Shown piece after piece: positions 50,107 through 59,219 of a DNA stretch of 64,000 bases. Source of the stretch: DATEPR01 sp036491115. GTDB lineage: Bacteria > Actinomycetota > Actinomycetes > Mycobacteriales > Pseudonocardiaceae. Each line of letters starts with the position of its first letter. Within the stretch, counting starts at the first letter, position 1. A program made the position numbers and the translations under genes. The notes beneath the pieces are model-generated. The model made no database searches, was not told the origin of the DNA, and saw only the letters and a program-made list of their open reading frames with translations. The stretch covers positions 18,185-82,184 of the forward strand of contig DASXCQ010000083.1 in assembly GCA_036491115.1 (NCBI GenBank), given 5' to 3'.

Positions 50107-51378
50107 TCAGTGCCTCCGCTTGCCGGACGGCCGGCCCGACTTGCCGGAGGGCCGGTTGCCCCGATGCTGGGCACCGCCCTTGGCCTGACCGGGCTTCTGC
50201 TGGGACGACTTCGGGGTACGGTGCGGCACGCTGGACGCCGCCGCGTAGGCGGCCTCCTTGCGCAGCTCCGCGGCCACCGTGTCGTCGTCCTCCGCGACCA
50301 CCACGGCGTCCTCGCCCCGCTGGCCCGCCTGCTCGGCGGCGGCCTGCCGGGCGGCCAGCGTCGCGCGCCGGTTGGCCACCCGCTTGGCCTGCTGGATGTA
50401 GGGCGCCTGCCGCATCTTGAAGTCCACCAGCAGCGGCGTGGCGAGACCGATCGACGACGCGGCACCGACGAGCATGCCGACGAGCTGCACCAGCGCCAGG
50501 TCGGTCAGGGTGCCGACACCCAGGATGCCGACGCCGACCACGAGCAGGCCGAGCACCGGCAGCAGGGCGATCAACGACGTGTTGATCGACCGCATCAGGG
50601 TCTGGTTCAACGCGAGGTTGGCCTCCTCGCCGAACGTGCGCCGAGTGAGTCCGAGGATGCCTCGGGTGTTCTCCCTGACCTTGTCGAACACCACCACCGC
50701 GTCGTACAGGGAGAAACCGAGGATGGTGAGCAGGCCGATCACCGTCGCCGGGCTGACCTCGAAGCCGACGATCGAGTAGACACCCGCCGTCACGATCAGG
50801 TCGTTGCCCAGCGCGATCAGTGCGGCCAGCGCCATCCAGCGTTCGAAGTAGATGCTCAGGAAGACGCTGACCAGGATCAGGAACACGATCAGGCCGATCA
50901 GCGCCTGCCGGGAGATCTGCGACCCCCACGAACCGCTCACCGCGGAGTCGCTGATCGCGTTCTGGTTGGGCTTGCCGGTCGAGTCCAGCGGCTGGACCTG
51001 GTTGAACAGCGTGGTTTCCAGCTTGCTGACCTGCGTGTCGTTCAGCGTCTCCGAGCGGATCTGGATGCTCGCCGAACTGCCGTTGCCGACCGACTGGACC
51101 GACGAGGGCTGCTGGCCCAGCGCGTCCGCGTAGGCGTTGGTCGCCTGCTGCGTGGTGATGACGCCGTGCGCGCCGTTGGCCGGCAGCTGGATCTGCGTGC
51201 CGCCCTCGAAGTCGATGCTGAAGCTGAAGCCCCGCACGATGATCGAGACCAGGCAGACGACCACGATGGTGCCGAAGAACACGTAGAACCGCTTGCGCTT
51301 GCCGACGATGTCGAACGCACCGGTCCCGGTGTACAGGCGGTGGAACACACTGGGCCGAGCGGCCTTGGTGGTGGCCAT
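50107..51378 (-). CDS. secF: Protein-export membrane protein SecF
   Basis: 423 residues with six TM helices; the N-terminal RGFSFSIDFEGGTQIQ is the SecF signature, ALGNDLIVTAGVYSIVGFEVS marks TM4, and NQTLMRSINTSL the conserved TM5 loop. The C-terminus carries a long Ala/Lys/Arg-rich cytoplasmic tail (about 315-423). With SecD it uses the proton gradient to finish Sec translocation. ATG at 51378 begins 1 nt after the secD stop. Confidence 0.95.
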   Translation of the reverse strand: MATTKAARPSVFHRLYTGTGAFDIVGKRKRFYVFFGTIVVVCLVSIIVRGFSFSIDFEGGTQIQLPANGAHGVITTQQATNAYADALGQQPSSVQSVGNGSSASIQIRSETLNDTQVSKLETTLFNQVQPLDSTGKPNQNAISDSAVSGSWGSQISRQALIGLIVFLILVSVFLSIYFERWMALAALIALGNDLIVTAGVYSIVGFEVSPATVIGLLTILGFSLYDAVVVFDKVRENTRGILGLTRRTFGEEANLALNQTLMRSINTSLIALLPVLGLLVVGVGILGVGTLTDLALVQLVGMLVGAASSIGLATPLLVDFKMRQAPYIQQAKRVANRRATLAARQAAAEQAGQRGEDAVVVAEDDDTVAAELRKEAAYAAASSVPHRTPKSSQQKPGQAKGGAQHRGNRPSGKSGRPSGKRRH

Positions 51379-51379
51379 C

Positions 51380-53221
51380 TCATGCCTCCTTCACGGTGGG
51401 ACCGGGACCCGCTGCCTTGGCCGCGGCCCGCGCGGCGGCACCGGCCCGCTGCACGGCGCCCAGGCCGGAGACGCCGGGCCGGGACAGCACCTTCGACCGC
51501 GACGCGAGTGCGACCAGCGGGTGCGTCACCAGGAACACGATCAACAGGTCGAGCACGGTGGACAGGCCCAGGGTGAACGCGAAGCCCTGCACGTCCTGCA
51601 CCGCGAACACGTACAGCACGACGGCGGCCAGGAAGCTGACCGCGTCCGACGCGAGGATCGTGCGCCGGGCCCGCACCCAGGCCCTGGGCACCGCGGACCG
51701 GAACGTCCTGCCTTCCCGGACCTCGTCCTTGAGACGTTCGAAGAAGACGACGAACGAGTCCGCCGTGATGCCGATGGAGATGATGAAACCGGCCACGCCG
51801 GCCAGGTCCAGGCTGTAGCCGATCCATCGGCCCAGCAGCACCAGCACCGCGTAGATGGTCAGGCCGGACAGGCCCAGCGAGAGCACGGTCAGCACGCCCA
51901 GGGCCCGGTAGTAGAACAGGCAGTAGACGACGACCAGCGCGAGGCCGATGCCGCCGGCGATCAGGCCGGCCTTCAGCGAGGCGAGGCCGAGCGTCGCGGA
52001 CACGGTCTCGGCGTTGGACGAGTCGAACGCCAGCGGCAGCGAGCCGTACTTCAGCACGTTGGCCAGGTCGGACGCCTGCTGCTGGGTGAACTGCCCGGAG
52101 ATCTGCGTGTTGCCGCCGAGAATGGCCTGCTGGATCGTCGGTGCCGACACCACCTGGCTGTCCAGCACGAACGCGGCCTGCTTGCCGACGTTCTTCGACG
52201 TGTAGCTGGCCCAGGTGTTCGAGCCCGCGCTCTTGAAGGTCAGGTTGACCACGTAGCCGGCGCCGTTCGGGTCCAGCCCGGAGGTGGCGTCACTGATCTG
52301 GGTGCCGTCCAGGAACGACGGCCCGAGCACGTACTTGGCCGCGCCCTGCTGGTCGCACGCGACCAGTGGCTTGGTGGTGTCGTCGTTGCCCAGCAGCGGA
52401 TCGGAGAAGTTCGGACCGCAGTTCAGCTTGGACAGCGCGGTGTTCTGCGCGGTGGGGTCGTTGCTCTGGCGCAGCGCCCGGCATTCGTTGATCAGCTCGG
52501 ACTGCTGCGCCCGGGTGAGAGTCGGTTCCTTGGCGGCCTGTGCCCTGGTGACGCCCCAGCAGTCATTGGGGTTGATGCCCGCGGGTGCCGGCGGGGCCGC
52601 GGCCGACGCCGGAGCGGCGGGCGTGGCGGTCGGCGTCGCCGGTGGCGTCGTGGTGGCGGGCGCCTCCGCCTGCGGGAGGGTGCGCTGGTGGTCACCGGCG
52701 GCCGGCAGACCCTGCGCGGTCGGCGTCGAGGACGCGGGCGGCTTGGCGGTGGCGCTGCCCGACGGGGTCGCGGCACCGCTGGTCGGCGTCGCCGAACCGC
52801 TGGGGGTGGGCGTCGGGGTGGCGGGCGGTGCGGTGGCGCCCGCGGCGACCTGCTGCACCACCGGGCGGAACACCAGGTGCGCGGTCTGGCCGAGGCTCTT
52901 GGCCTCCTGGCCCTGGTCGCCGGGCACGGTGATCACGATGTTCGCGCCGTTGCGGACCACCTGGGCGCCCGAGACGCCCAGACCGTTGACGCGCCGCTCG
53001 ATGTCCTGCTGCGCCTCGTCGAGCTGCTGCTGGGTGGGCGGCTGGCCGTTGAGGGTGCGGGCGGTCAGGGTGACCGTGGTGCCGCCCTTCAGGTCGATGC
53101 CCAGCCGCGGCGACGCCTTGTGGTCACCGGTCAGGAAGACCAGCGCGTAGAGCAGGACCACGATGACGGCGAACACCCAGAGATAGCGGGCGGGGCGAAT
53201 CTGCCCTGCGGGTGGTGGCAC
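51380..53221 (-). CDS. secD: Protein-export membrane protein SecD
   Basis: 613 residues; TM1 (about 13-31), LGIDLKGGTTVTL signature, a P1 periplasmic domain, then TM2-6 with GITADSFVVFFERLKDE. P1 is interrupted by a roughly 90-residue insert (about 127-216) made mostly of Pro, Thr, Ala, Ser and Gly. GTG at 53221; GAGGAG lies about 15 nt upstream. Forms the SecDF-YajC complex with the flanking genes. Confidence 0.94.
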   Translation of the reverse strand: MPPPAGQIRPARYLWVFAVIVVLLYALVFLTGDHKASPRLGIDLKGGTTVTLTARTLNGQPPTQQQLDEAQQDIERRVNGLGVSGAQVVRNGANIVITVPGDQGQEAKSLGQTAHLVFRPVVQQVAAGATAPPATPTPTPSGSATPTSGAATPSGSATAKPPASSTPTAQGLPAAGDHQRTLPQAEAPATTTPPATPTATPAAPASAAAPPAPAGINPNDCWGVTRAQAAKEPTLTRAQQSELINECRALRQSNDPTAQNTALSKLNCGPNFSDPLLGNDDTTKPLVACDQQGAAKYVLGPSFLDGTQISDATSGLDPNGAGYVVNLTFKSAGSNTWASYTSKNVGKQAAFVLDSQVVSAPTIQQAILGGNTQISGQFTQQQASDLANVLKYGSLPLAFDSSNAETVSATLGLASLKAGLIAGGIGLALVVVYCLFYYRALGVLTVLSLGLSGLTIYAVLVLLGRWIGYSLDLAGVAGFIISIGITADSFVVFFERLKDEVREGRTFRSAVPRAWVRARRTILASDAVSFLAAVVLYVFAVQDVQGFAFTLGLSTVLDLLIVFLVTHPLVALASRSKVLSRPGVSGLGAVQRAGAAARAAAKAAGPGPTVKEA

Positions 53222-53285
53222 GGTGTTCCGTCTCCTCGAAGTCTGGCGTCCGTCCGGCGGCGCTCGGTGTGCTGGCCACGTCGTA

Positions 53286-53317
53286 GCGCCCCACCCGCTG
53301 TCTATCGGGTGGGGCGC
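53286..53317 (-). terminator. Perfect 12-bp hairpin between yajC and secD
   Basis: GCGCCCCACCCG and CGGGTGGGGCGC are fully complementary around the loop ctgtctat. There is no T-run on either side, which is normal for actinomycete terminators. It lies 109 bp after the yajC stop and 65 bp before the secD GTG, so it may end yajC transcription or attenuate secDF. Confidence 0.6.
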
Positions 53318-53425
53318 AGGCGGAGCCTACCCCGCTGCCCGTGAGACACGCGTCACGCGGCACCGGTCCGTGACCTGGGGACCGGTGACGAATCCGCATA
53401 CCCGGGGCGCGTGCCCGACCCGGGC

Positions 53426-53878
53426 TCAGCGGAATTTCTTGCTGGTCTCCTCGAGCGGCGGCGCGAGCTGCGCTCCGGACTCGCTCGGCTTCGCGTCCTC
53501 GACGTGACCGTTCGTGCTGGCAGTCGCGCCGTTCACGCTCTCGGTCGAGGCGTCGTCCGCGGTGTAGCTTCCGTCGTCCGCCTCGTCGATGTCGCTCTCG
53601 GGGGCGTCGACCGTCGAGTCGGCGACCTTCTCCCGTACGGCGGCCCGCAGCCAACTGGTGACCAGTCCCGGCGCGATCTCCAGGTCGATGCTGTCGTCCG
53701 ACGTGGAGACCACGGTGCCGAACAGGCCCGAGGTGGTCATGACGCGGTCACCGTAACTGAGCGAGCTCTGCAGGTTCTGCTGCTGCTGCGCCGCGCGCTT
53801 CTGCTTGCGGGTGCCCAGGAACAGGGGCACCGCGAACAGCACGATGATCAGCGGGAGCAAAAGGGACGAAAAGTTCAT
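53426..53878 (-). CDS. yajC: Preprotein translocase subunit YajC
   Basis: 150 residues: TM helix SLLLPLIIVLFAVPLFLG at the N-terminus, then KQKRAAQQQQNLQSSLSYGDRVMTT and GLFGTVVS typical of YajC. The core ends near residue 90; the last 60 residues are an acidic, Ser/Thr-rich extension. ATG at 53878. Upstream of secD and in the same direction. Confidence 0.92.
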   Translation of the reverse strand: MNFSSLLLPLIIVLFAVPLFLGTRKQKRAAQQQQNLQSSLSYGDRVMTTSGLFGTVVSTSDDSIDLEIAPGLVTSWLRAAVREKVADSTVDAPESDIDEADDGSYTADDASTESVNGATASTNGHVEDAKPSESGAQLAPPLEETSKKFR

Positions 53879-53978
53879 TATTCTCCGATCGGTGTGACGC
53901 CGGTCATCCGCCTGTCTTCCAGTATGCGGTCACAGCGTCATACCGAGTGTGCCAGGTGCCGGTTCGATTTGGTTGACC

Positions 53979-55019
53979 CTACTCGATCACCAGTGGTAAC
54001 ACCGTCTCACCCACCGCGTTCTGCGGCGGCGTGAGCCCGAGATGTGTCCAGGCCGAGGCGGTTGCCACCCGACCCCTCGGGGTGCGGGCGAGCATGCCGG
54101 CACGCACCAGGTAGGGCTCGCACACCTCCTCGACCGTCGTGGTCTCCTCACCCACCGCGACGGCCAGCGTCGCCACGCCGACCGGTCCCCCGCCGAACAA
54201 CTTGACCAGCGCGGACAGCACCGCGCGGTCCAGCCGGTCCAGGCCCAGCTCGTCCACGTCGTAGACCTCCAGCGCGGCCCTGGCCACGTTCCGGTCCACC
54301 GCCCCGTCGGCCCGCACCTCGGCGAAGTCGCGGACCCGGCGCAGCAGCCGGTTCGCGATCCTGGGTGTGCCCCGGGACCGCCCGGCGATCTCCGCGGCAC
54401 CGTCCCGGCGCATGTCGATGCCCAGGATCGTGGCTGACCGGCGCAGCACCAGCTCCAGTTCGGTCGCGCTGTAGAACTCCATGTGCGCGGTGAAACCGAA
54501 CCGGTCGCGCAGCGGGCCGGTCAGCGAGCCGGACCTCGTGGTGGCGCCGACCAGGGTGAACGGCGCGATCTCCAGCGGGATGCTGGTGGCGCCCGGCCCC
54601 TTGCCGACCACCACGTCCACCCGGAAGTCCTCCATCGCCAGGTACAGCATCTCCTCGGCGGGCCGGGCGATGCGGTGGATCTCGTCGATGAACAGGACGT
54701 CGCCCTCGACCAGGTTGGACAGCATCGCGGCCAGGTCACCCGCCCGCTCCAGCGCCGGACCGGACGTCACCCGCACGGCGGCGCCCAGCTCGGCACCGAT
54801 GATCATGGCGAGGCTGGTCTTGCCCAGGCCGGGCGGCCCGGACAGCAGCACGTGGTCCGGTGGCAGGCCGCGCCGCTTCGCGCCCTCCAACACCAGCGAA
54901 AGCTGCTCGCGCACCCTGGCCTGGCCGATGAACTCGGCCAGGTCGTGCGGCCGCAGCGTCTGCTCGACCTCGCCGTCGGACGGGCGGGCCACCGGGGACA
55001 GCGGCTCTTCGTCATCCAT
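53979..55019 (-). CDS. ruvB: Holliday junction branch-migration ATPase RuvB
   Basis: 346 residues. AAA+ motifs: Walker A LSGPPGLGKTSLAMI, Walker B LFIDEIHRI, sensor 1 GATTRSGSLTGPLRDRFGF, plus the C-terminal winged helix (LARTPRGRVATASAW). Works with RuvA to drive branch migration in recombinational repair. ATG at 55019 starts 10 nt after the ruvA stop; part of ruvC-ruvA-ruvB. Confidence 0.96.
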   Translation of the reverse strand: MDDEEPLSPVARPSDGEVEQTLRPHDLAEFIGQARVREQLSLVLEGAKRRGLPPDHVLLSGPPGLGKTSLAMIIGAELGAAVRVTSGPALERAGDLAAMLSNLVEGDVLFIDEIHRIARPAEEMLYLAMEDFRVDVVVGKGPGATSIPLEIAPFTLVGATTRSGSLTGPLRDRFGFTAHMEFYSATELELVLRRSATILGIDMRRDGAAEIAGRSRGTPRIANRLLRRVRDFAEVRADGAVDRNVARAALEVYDVDELGLDRLDRAVLSALVKLFGGGPVGVATLAVAVGEETTTVEEVCEPYLVRAGMLARTPRGRVATASAWTHLGLTPPQNAVGETVLPLVIE

Positions 55020-55029
55020 CAGCGATCCC

Positions 55030-55623
55030 TCAGCGCTTGCGGCCGAGTGTGGTCAGGGCTTTGCGCAGCACACCGGCAGTATCCGACACCCCGTTCTCGG
55101 CCAGCACGGCGTCCACCGTCTGCTCTGCCTGCCGGACCGGGAAACCCAACCCCAGCAACGCCTCGACCACCGACGACCGCACGTCGCCGGGCACCGTGTC
55201 GGCGTGGTGGGCGGCGCCGGGCAGCGTGCCCACCTTGTCCCGCAGCTCGATCACCAGCCGCTCGGCGCCCTTGCGGCCGATGCCGGGCACCTGGGTCAGC
55301 GCGGTGAGATTGCCGTCGGCCAGCGCGGCCCGCAGCGCGTCCGGCTCCAGCACGGCCAGCGTGGCCAGGGCCAGCCTCGGCCCGATGCCGGACACGGTGA
55401 GCAGCAGGCCGAACAGCTGCCGGGCCTGGTGGTCGGCGAAGCCGAACAGGGTCAGCGAATCCTCGCGCACCACCAGCGTGGTGGCCAGTTTCGCCTCGTC
55501 GCCTCGGCGCAGCGCGGCCAGCGTGCCGGGCGTGGTGCGGACCTCCAGGCCCACTCCACCGACCTCGATGACGGCGTGGTCCAACCCGATCTCGGTCACC
55601 GTGCCCCGTACCGACGCGATCAC
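55030..55623 (-). CDS. ruvA: Holliday junction DNA-binding subunit RuvA
   Basis: 197 residues starting VIASVRGTVTEIG; the two helix-hairpin-helix motifs are LLLTVSGIGPRLALATL and ALTQVPGIGRKGAERLVIEL, and domain III (residues about 145-197) follows an acidic-poor linker. GTG 55623 overlaps the ruvC stop (GTGA). Confidence 0.95.
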   Translation of the reverse strand: MIASVRGTVTEIGLDHAVIEVGGVGLEVRTTPGTLAALRRGDEAKLATTLVVREDSLTLFGFADHQARQLFGLLLTVSGIGPRLALATLAVLEPDALRAALADGNLTALTQVPGIGRKGAERLVIELRDKVGTLPGAAHHADTVPGDVRSSVVEALLGLGFPVRQAEQTVDAVLAENGVSDTAGVLRKALTTLGRKR

Positions 55624-56198
55624 CGGCCGGCCCCTTCCGCCTGCCGGGCGGCCTCGGCCAGCCGGGCCTTGTGGTGTCTGGCCAGTTCCTTGGCCCGCGC
55701 CTCGGCGTCGGCCAGCCTGCCGCGCATCGGCGCCCGCCACAGGTGGCAGATGGCCAGCGCGAGCGCGTCGGCCGCGTCCGCCGGAGTGGGTGCCCGCTCC
55801 AGGTGCAGCAGGCGGGTCACCATGGTGGTGACCTGGGCCTTGTCCGCACGGCCGGAGCCGGTCACGGCGGCCTTCACCTCACTGGGCGTGTGGAACGTCA
55901 CCGGCAGGTTCCGCCGGGCCGCGGCCAGCGCGACCACGCCACCGGCCTGGGCGGTGCCCATCGCGGTGCGCACGTTGTACTGGCTGAACACCCGCTCCAC
56001 CGCCACCACGTCCGGCGAGTACCGGTCCAGCCAGCGCTCCACCTCGTCGGACAGCTGCAGCAACCGGGTCGCCAGGTCCTCGTCCACCGGCGTACGCACC
56101 ACGCCGACGTCGACGCAGTGCACCGTCCGCCCGGTACCGCCGTCCACCACACCGAGACCGCAGCGGGTCAGCCCAGGGTCGACGCCCAGCACCCGCAC
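55620..56198 (-). CDS. ruvC: Crossover junction endodeoxyribonuclease RuvC
   Basis: 192 residues. Catalytic residues are visible as Asp7 (VLGVDPGLTRCG), Glu68 (VVAVERVFSQYN) and the Asp pair in TPADAADALALAICHL. The start GTG 56198 is chosen over an upstream GTG at 56219 because AAGGAG lies about 6 nt before it and the protein then begins MRVLGVDPG as in relatives. The tail is basic. A LexA-like box lies upstream of the gene, so the ruvCAB operon is probably SOS-inducible. Confidence 0.94.
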   Translation of the reverse strand: MRVLGVDPGLTRCGLGVVDGGTGRTVHCVDVGVVRTPVDEDLATRLLQLSDEVERWLDRYSPDVVAVERVFSQYNVRTAMGTAQAGGVVALAAARRNLPVTFHTPSEVKAAVTGSGRADKAQVTTMVTRLLHLERAPTPADAADALALAICHLWRAPMRGRLADAEARAKELARHHKARLAEAARQAEGAGR

Positions 56199-56211
56199 CA
56201 GCACTCCTTCC

Positions 56212-56234
56212 ACGAACACCCGTTCGAAACCCTA
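56212..56234 (-). promoter_or_regulatory. LexA-like box and -10 of ruvCAB
   Basis: On the plus strand the site reads ACGAAC-ACCC-GTTCGA (56212-56227), one mismatch from the SOS consensus TCGAAC-N4-GTTCGA. On the minus strand TAGGGT (56229-56234) provides a -10, so LexA would cover the transcription start. Confidence 0.75.
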
Positions 56235-56271
56235 GGGGTTCGCGGTGGCCCTCACCGGCAGCGACACGGCT

Positions 56272-56802
56272 CTACGGCCCGTCGACGCCCGGCGTCCAGC
56301 TCTCCGGGCGGCCGCTGCGGGTCAGCACCGGCTGCCAGGCGCGGAAGCCGGCCGGCGCGTCCGCGTCCCACGGCCAGTTGCCCTGCGGGGTGGGCACGAC
56401 GATCTGCAGCGCGGCGAAGTCGCCCTTGGCGTAGAGCAGGAAGGCGCTGCCCAGGTACTCCGGGTACCAGGCCCGGTCGACCTGCTCGAACGCCACCGGC
56501 ACACCCTCGAAGAAGCCGTCGTAGACGAGGCCGGCGCGGAACCGCTCGCCCAGGCCGGCCCGGTGCACGTAGGCGTTGAGCAGCACGGTGGACATCTCGG
56601 CGGGCAACCCGACGACGACGGCCTCGGCCACGCCGTAGCGGCGCCACGCGCCCACGGTGAAGGCGTAGGGCGCGTAGTCGTCGCCGTGCTCGCCGCCGCC
56701 CGCGACCTGCACGATCGCGTTGCCGTGCTGCTCGGCCTGCTCCAGCAGCCAGCGGCGGAACTGCTCGTCCTGGGCGGTGAGTCCTCGGGGCTGCGGTCGC
56801 AC
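56272..56802 (-). CDS. DUF4262 domain protein
   Basis: 176 residues. The DUF4262 domain is recognised from YAFTVGAWRRYGVAEAVVVGLP onward, with LLNAYVHRAGLGERF and AWYPEYLGSAFLLYAKGDF; a C-terminal WPWDADAPAGFRAWQPVL ends the domain. GTG 56802 gives VRPQPRGLTAQDEQ. The gene lies between ruvC and the Pro-rich membrane protein. Function unknown. Confidence 0.85.
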   Translation of the reverse strand: MRPQPRGLTAQDEQFRRWLLEQAEQHGNAIVQVAGGGEHGDDYAPYAFTVGAWRRYGVAEAVVVGLPAEMSTVLLNAYVHRAGLGERFRAGLVYDGFFEGVPVAFEQVDRAWYPEYLGSAFLLYAKGDFAALQIVVPTPQGNWPWDADAPAGFRAWQPVLTRSGRPESWTPGVDGP

Positions 56803-56821
56803 CCGGCCATTCTGCACCGGC

Positions 56822-57730
56822 TCAGCGGATCGGGGGCGGTCCCCAGGCAGGCTGTCGGGTGACGGGTCGGGCCGCGTTGTCGGCGATCGCGCCCGTGAGC
56901 TTTCCGATGCCGTACACCAGGAATCCGAACGCGAGGACGGCGGCCAGGAAGGCCAGCACGATGCCGAAGAAGTCACCGGCGCTCGGGTCGAGGAACGGGT
57001 AGATGGGCTCCCCGCCGCCCACGTAGGCTATGTAGAACAGCAGGTAGGCCAACGGAAACGCGAGCCAGGTGATCGGGAACCACCAGCGGGCCGCCCGCTG
57101 GTCGCGGCCCACCACCAGCCAGTCGGCCAGCACGACCAGCGGCGTGAGCAGGTGCTCGAACAGCGACCACGTCTCGTCCAGCCCGCCGCCCAGCAGCGTC
57201 AGGAACGTGACGCTGACCAGCGCCAGCAGCACCACCAGGGCGCCGCGCAGCCACGGCGTCACCGGCTCGTGCCGCCTGCCACCGGTGAAGGCCGGGTACA
57301 GCAGCAGGATCAGGTAGCAGATCGCGGTGACCAGGCTGGCCTGCTGGGACAGCGCGGGCAGTGCGGACGACGCGTTGCCGCTGGCGCTCAGCGCCAGGCC
57401 GAAGCCGGTGACGGCGAACACGACGATCAGCAGCCGCCACACCGACACCCCGACCAGCACCGCCGGGCTGACCTTCGCCGGCGCCCCGGCCTGCCCGTAC
57501 GGCGCCTGCGGATAGCCGGATGGAGCCGGTTGCCCGTACGGCGTCGGCTGCTGCCCGGCCGGCATGGGCTGCCCGGCCGCCAGCTGGGGATGCGCGGTCG
57601 GCATCGGCGGTTGGCCGTACGGCAGCTGCTGCGGGAACGGCTGCTGCGGTCCCCATGGCTGCCGCCCGGGCGGTGGAGCGCTGTGGGGCTGCTGTCCGTA
57701 GGGCGGCGGCGGTGCGCCCCAGTTGGTCAT
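56822..57730 (-). CDS. Pro/Gln-rich N-terminus, multi-span membrane protein
   Basis: 302 residues. The first 85 are a low-complexity Pro/Gln/Gly/Tyr region, followed by about six TM helices resembling integral membrane proteins of the DUF6264/Pr-rich type found widely in actinomycetes. The C-terminal tail is PAWGPPPIR. ATG 57730 follows GGGGAGCCTGCG. Function unknown; it lies between the DUF4262 gene and yebC. Confidence 0.78.
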   Translation of the reverse strand: MTNWGAPPPPYGQQPHSAPPPGRQPWGPQQPFPQQLPYGQPPMPTAHPQLAAGQPMPAGQQPTPYGQPAPSGYPQAPYGQAGAPAKVSPAVLVGVSVWRLLIVVFAVTGFGLALSASGNASSALPALSQQASLVTAICYLILLLYPAFTGGRRHEPVTPWLRGALVVLLALVSVTFLTLLGGGLDETWSLFEHLLTPLVVLADWLVVGRDQRAARWWFPITWLAFPLAYLLFYIAYVGGGEPIYPFLDPSAGDFFGIVLAFLAAVLAFGFLVYGIGKLTGAIADNAARPVTRQPAWGPPPIR

Positions 57731-57759
57731 CGCAGGCTCCCCGGTCCCGACCGACGCGG

Positions 57760-58515
57760 CTACGCGTCGATCGCCGCCATGATCTCGTCGCTCACGTCGA
57801 AGTTGCCGTAGACGTTCTGCACGTCGTCGCAGTCCTCCAGCGCGTCGACGAGGCGGAACACCTTGCGCGCGCCGTCCACGTCCAGCGGCACGGTCATCGA
57901 CGGCAGCATGCTGGCCTCGGCCGACTCGTAGTCGTAGCCCGCGTCCTGCAGTGACTTCCGCACCCCGACCAGGTCGGTGGCCTCGGAGACGATCTCGAAA
58001 CTGTCGCCGAGATCGTTGACCTCGTCCGCGCCAGCGTCCAGCACCGCGAGCAGGACGTCGTCCTCGGACAGCTCGTCCGCCTTCGGCACGATCACGACAC
58101 CCTTGCGGTTGAACATGTACGCCACCGAGCCGGGGTCGGCCATGTTGCCGCCGTTGCGGGTCATCGCGGTGCGCACCTCGCCTGCCGCGCGGTTGCGGTT
58201 GTCGGTGAGGCATTCGATCAGCAGCGCGACGCCGTTGGGGCCGTAGCCCTCGTACGTGATGTTCTGGTACTCGGCGCCGCCGGCTTCCTCGCCCGCGCCC
58301 CGCTTGCGCGCCCGCTCCACGTTGTCCGCCGGCACGGAGTTCTTGCGTGCCTTCTGCATCGCGTCGTAGAGCGTGGGGTTGCCGTCCGGGTCACCGCCGC
58401 CCGTCCGCGCGGCGACCTCGATGTTCTTGATCAGCTTCGCGAACAGCTTGCCGCGCTTGGCATCGACGACGGCCTTCTTGTGCTTCGTGGTCGCCCACTT
58501 GGAGTGGCCGCTCAT
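57760..58515 (-). CDS. yebC: YebC/PmpR family protein
   Basis: 251 residues, the usual length. The signature MSGHSKWATTKHKKAVVDAKRGK opens it, GNPTLYDAMQKARKNSVPAD and EGYGPNGVALLIECLTDNRN follow. Family members act as transcriptional regulators or as ribosome-associated factors for difficult proline-rich motifs. ATG 58515. It stands between the membrane protein and pdxT. Confidence 0.95.
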   Translation of the reverse strand: MSGHSKWATTKHKKAVVDAKRGKLFAKLIKNIEVAARTGGGDPDGNPTLYDAMQKARKNSVPADNVERARKRGAGEEAGGAEYQNITYEGYGPNGVALLIECLTDNRNRAAGEVRTAMTRNGGNMADPGSVAYMFNRKGVVIVPKADELSEDDVLLAVLDAGADEVNDLGDSFEIVSEATDLVGVRKSLQDAGYDYESAEASMLPSMTVPLDVDGARKVFRLVDALEDCDDVQNVYGNFDVSDEIMAAIDA

Positions 58516-58534
58516 CCGTAGTGTCCTCCGTACT

Positions 58535-59152
58535 TCAACTGCTGTGCCGGACCATCCGCACGAACAACTCGTGCACCCGGCCGTCGCCGGTCAGTTCCGG
58601 GTGGAACGCGGTCGCCAGGACCCTCCCCTGCCGAACCGCGACGATCTTACCTGCGGCGATGCCCGCCGATTCCGCGTCGGGCACCGTGGCCAGGACCTCG
58701 ACGTGGTCGGCCGAGGACTCCACCCACGGCGCCCTGATGAACACCGCGTGCACCGGTCCCCCCGGCACGTCGGCGAAGTCCAGGTCGGCCTCGAACGAGT
58801 CGACCTGCCGGCCGAACGCGTTGCGCCGCACCACCACGTCCAGGGCGCCGAGCTGGTGCTGGTCGGGCCGGCCGTCCCTGACCTCCTTGGCCAGCAGGAT
58901 CATGCCGGCGCACGAACCGTAGGCCGGCATGCCCTCGACCAGCCGGTCCCGCAGCGGGGCCAGCAGCTCGAAGGTCTCCAGCAGGCGGCTCATCGTGGTG
59001 GACTCGCCACCGGGCAGCACGAGGCCGTCGACCTCGGCCAGTTCGGCAGGGCGCCGTACCGCCCGGGCGTCGGCGCCCGCCGCCCGCAGCGCGGCGAGGT
59101 GTTCCCGCACGTCGCCCTGCAGGGCCAGCACGCCGACCACCGGCTCGACCAC
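58535..59152 (-). CDS. pdxT: Pyridoxal 5'-phosphate synthase glutaminase subunit PdxT
   Basis: 205 residues; class I glutamine amidotransferase that supplies ammonia to PdxS. The nucleophile Cys is in GSCAGMILLAKEV and the His-Glu pair in AFHPELTGD. Opening GVLALQGDVREHLA is typical. GTG 59152. Unusually it is separated from pdxS by about 3.8 kb. Confidence 0.95.
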   Translation of the reverse strand: MVEPVVGVLALQGDVREHLAALRAAGADARAVRRPAELAEVDGLVLPGGESTTMSRLLETFELLAPLRDRLVEGMPAYGSCAGMILLAKEVRDGRPDQHQLGALDVVVRRNAFGRQVDSFEADLDFADVPGGPVHAVFIRAPWVESSADHVEVLATVPDAESAGIAAGKIVAVRQGRVLATAFHPELTGDGRVHELFVRMVRHSS

Positions 59153-59219
59153 GGCTAGCTCCCCTCGCGCCTCCTACAGGTGAACATTACGCAATGTGCC
59201 CCCGTCGGCGCTGGTCGGG

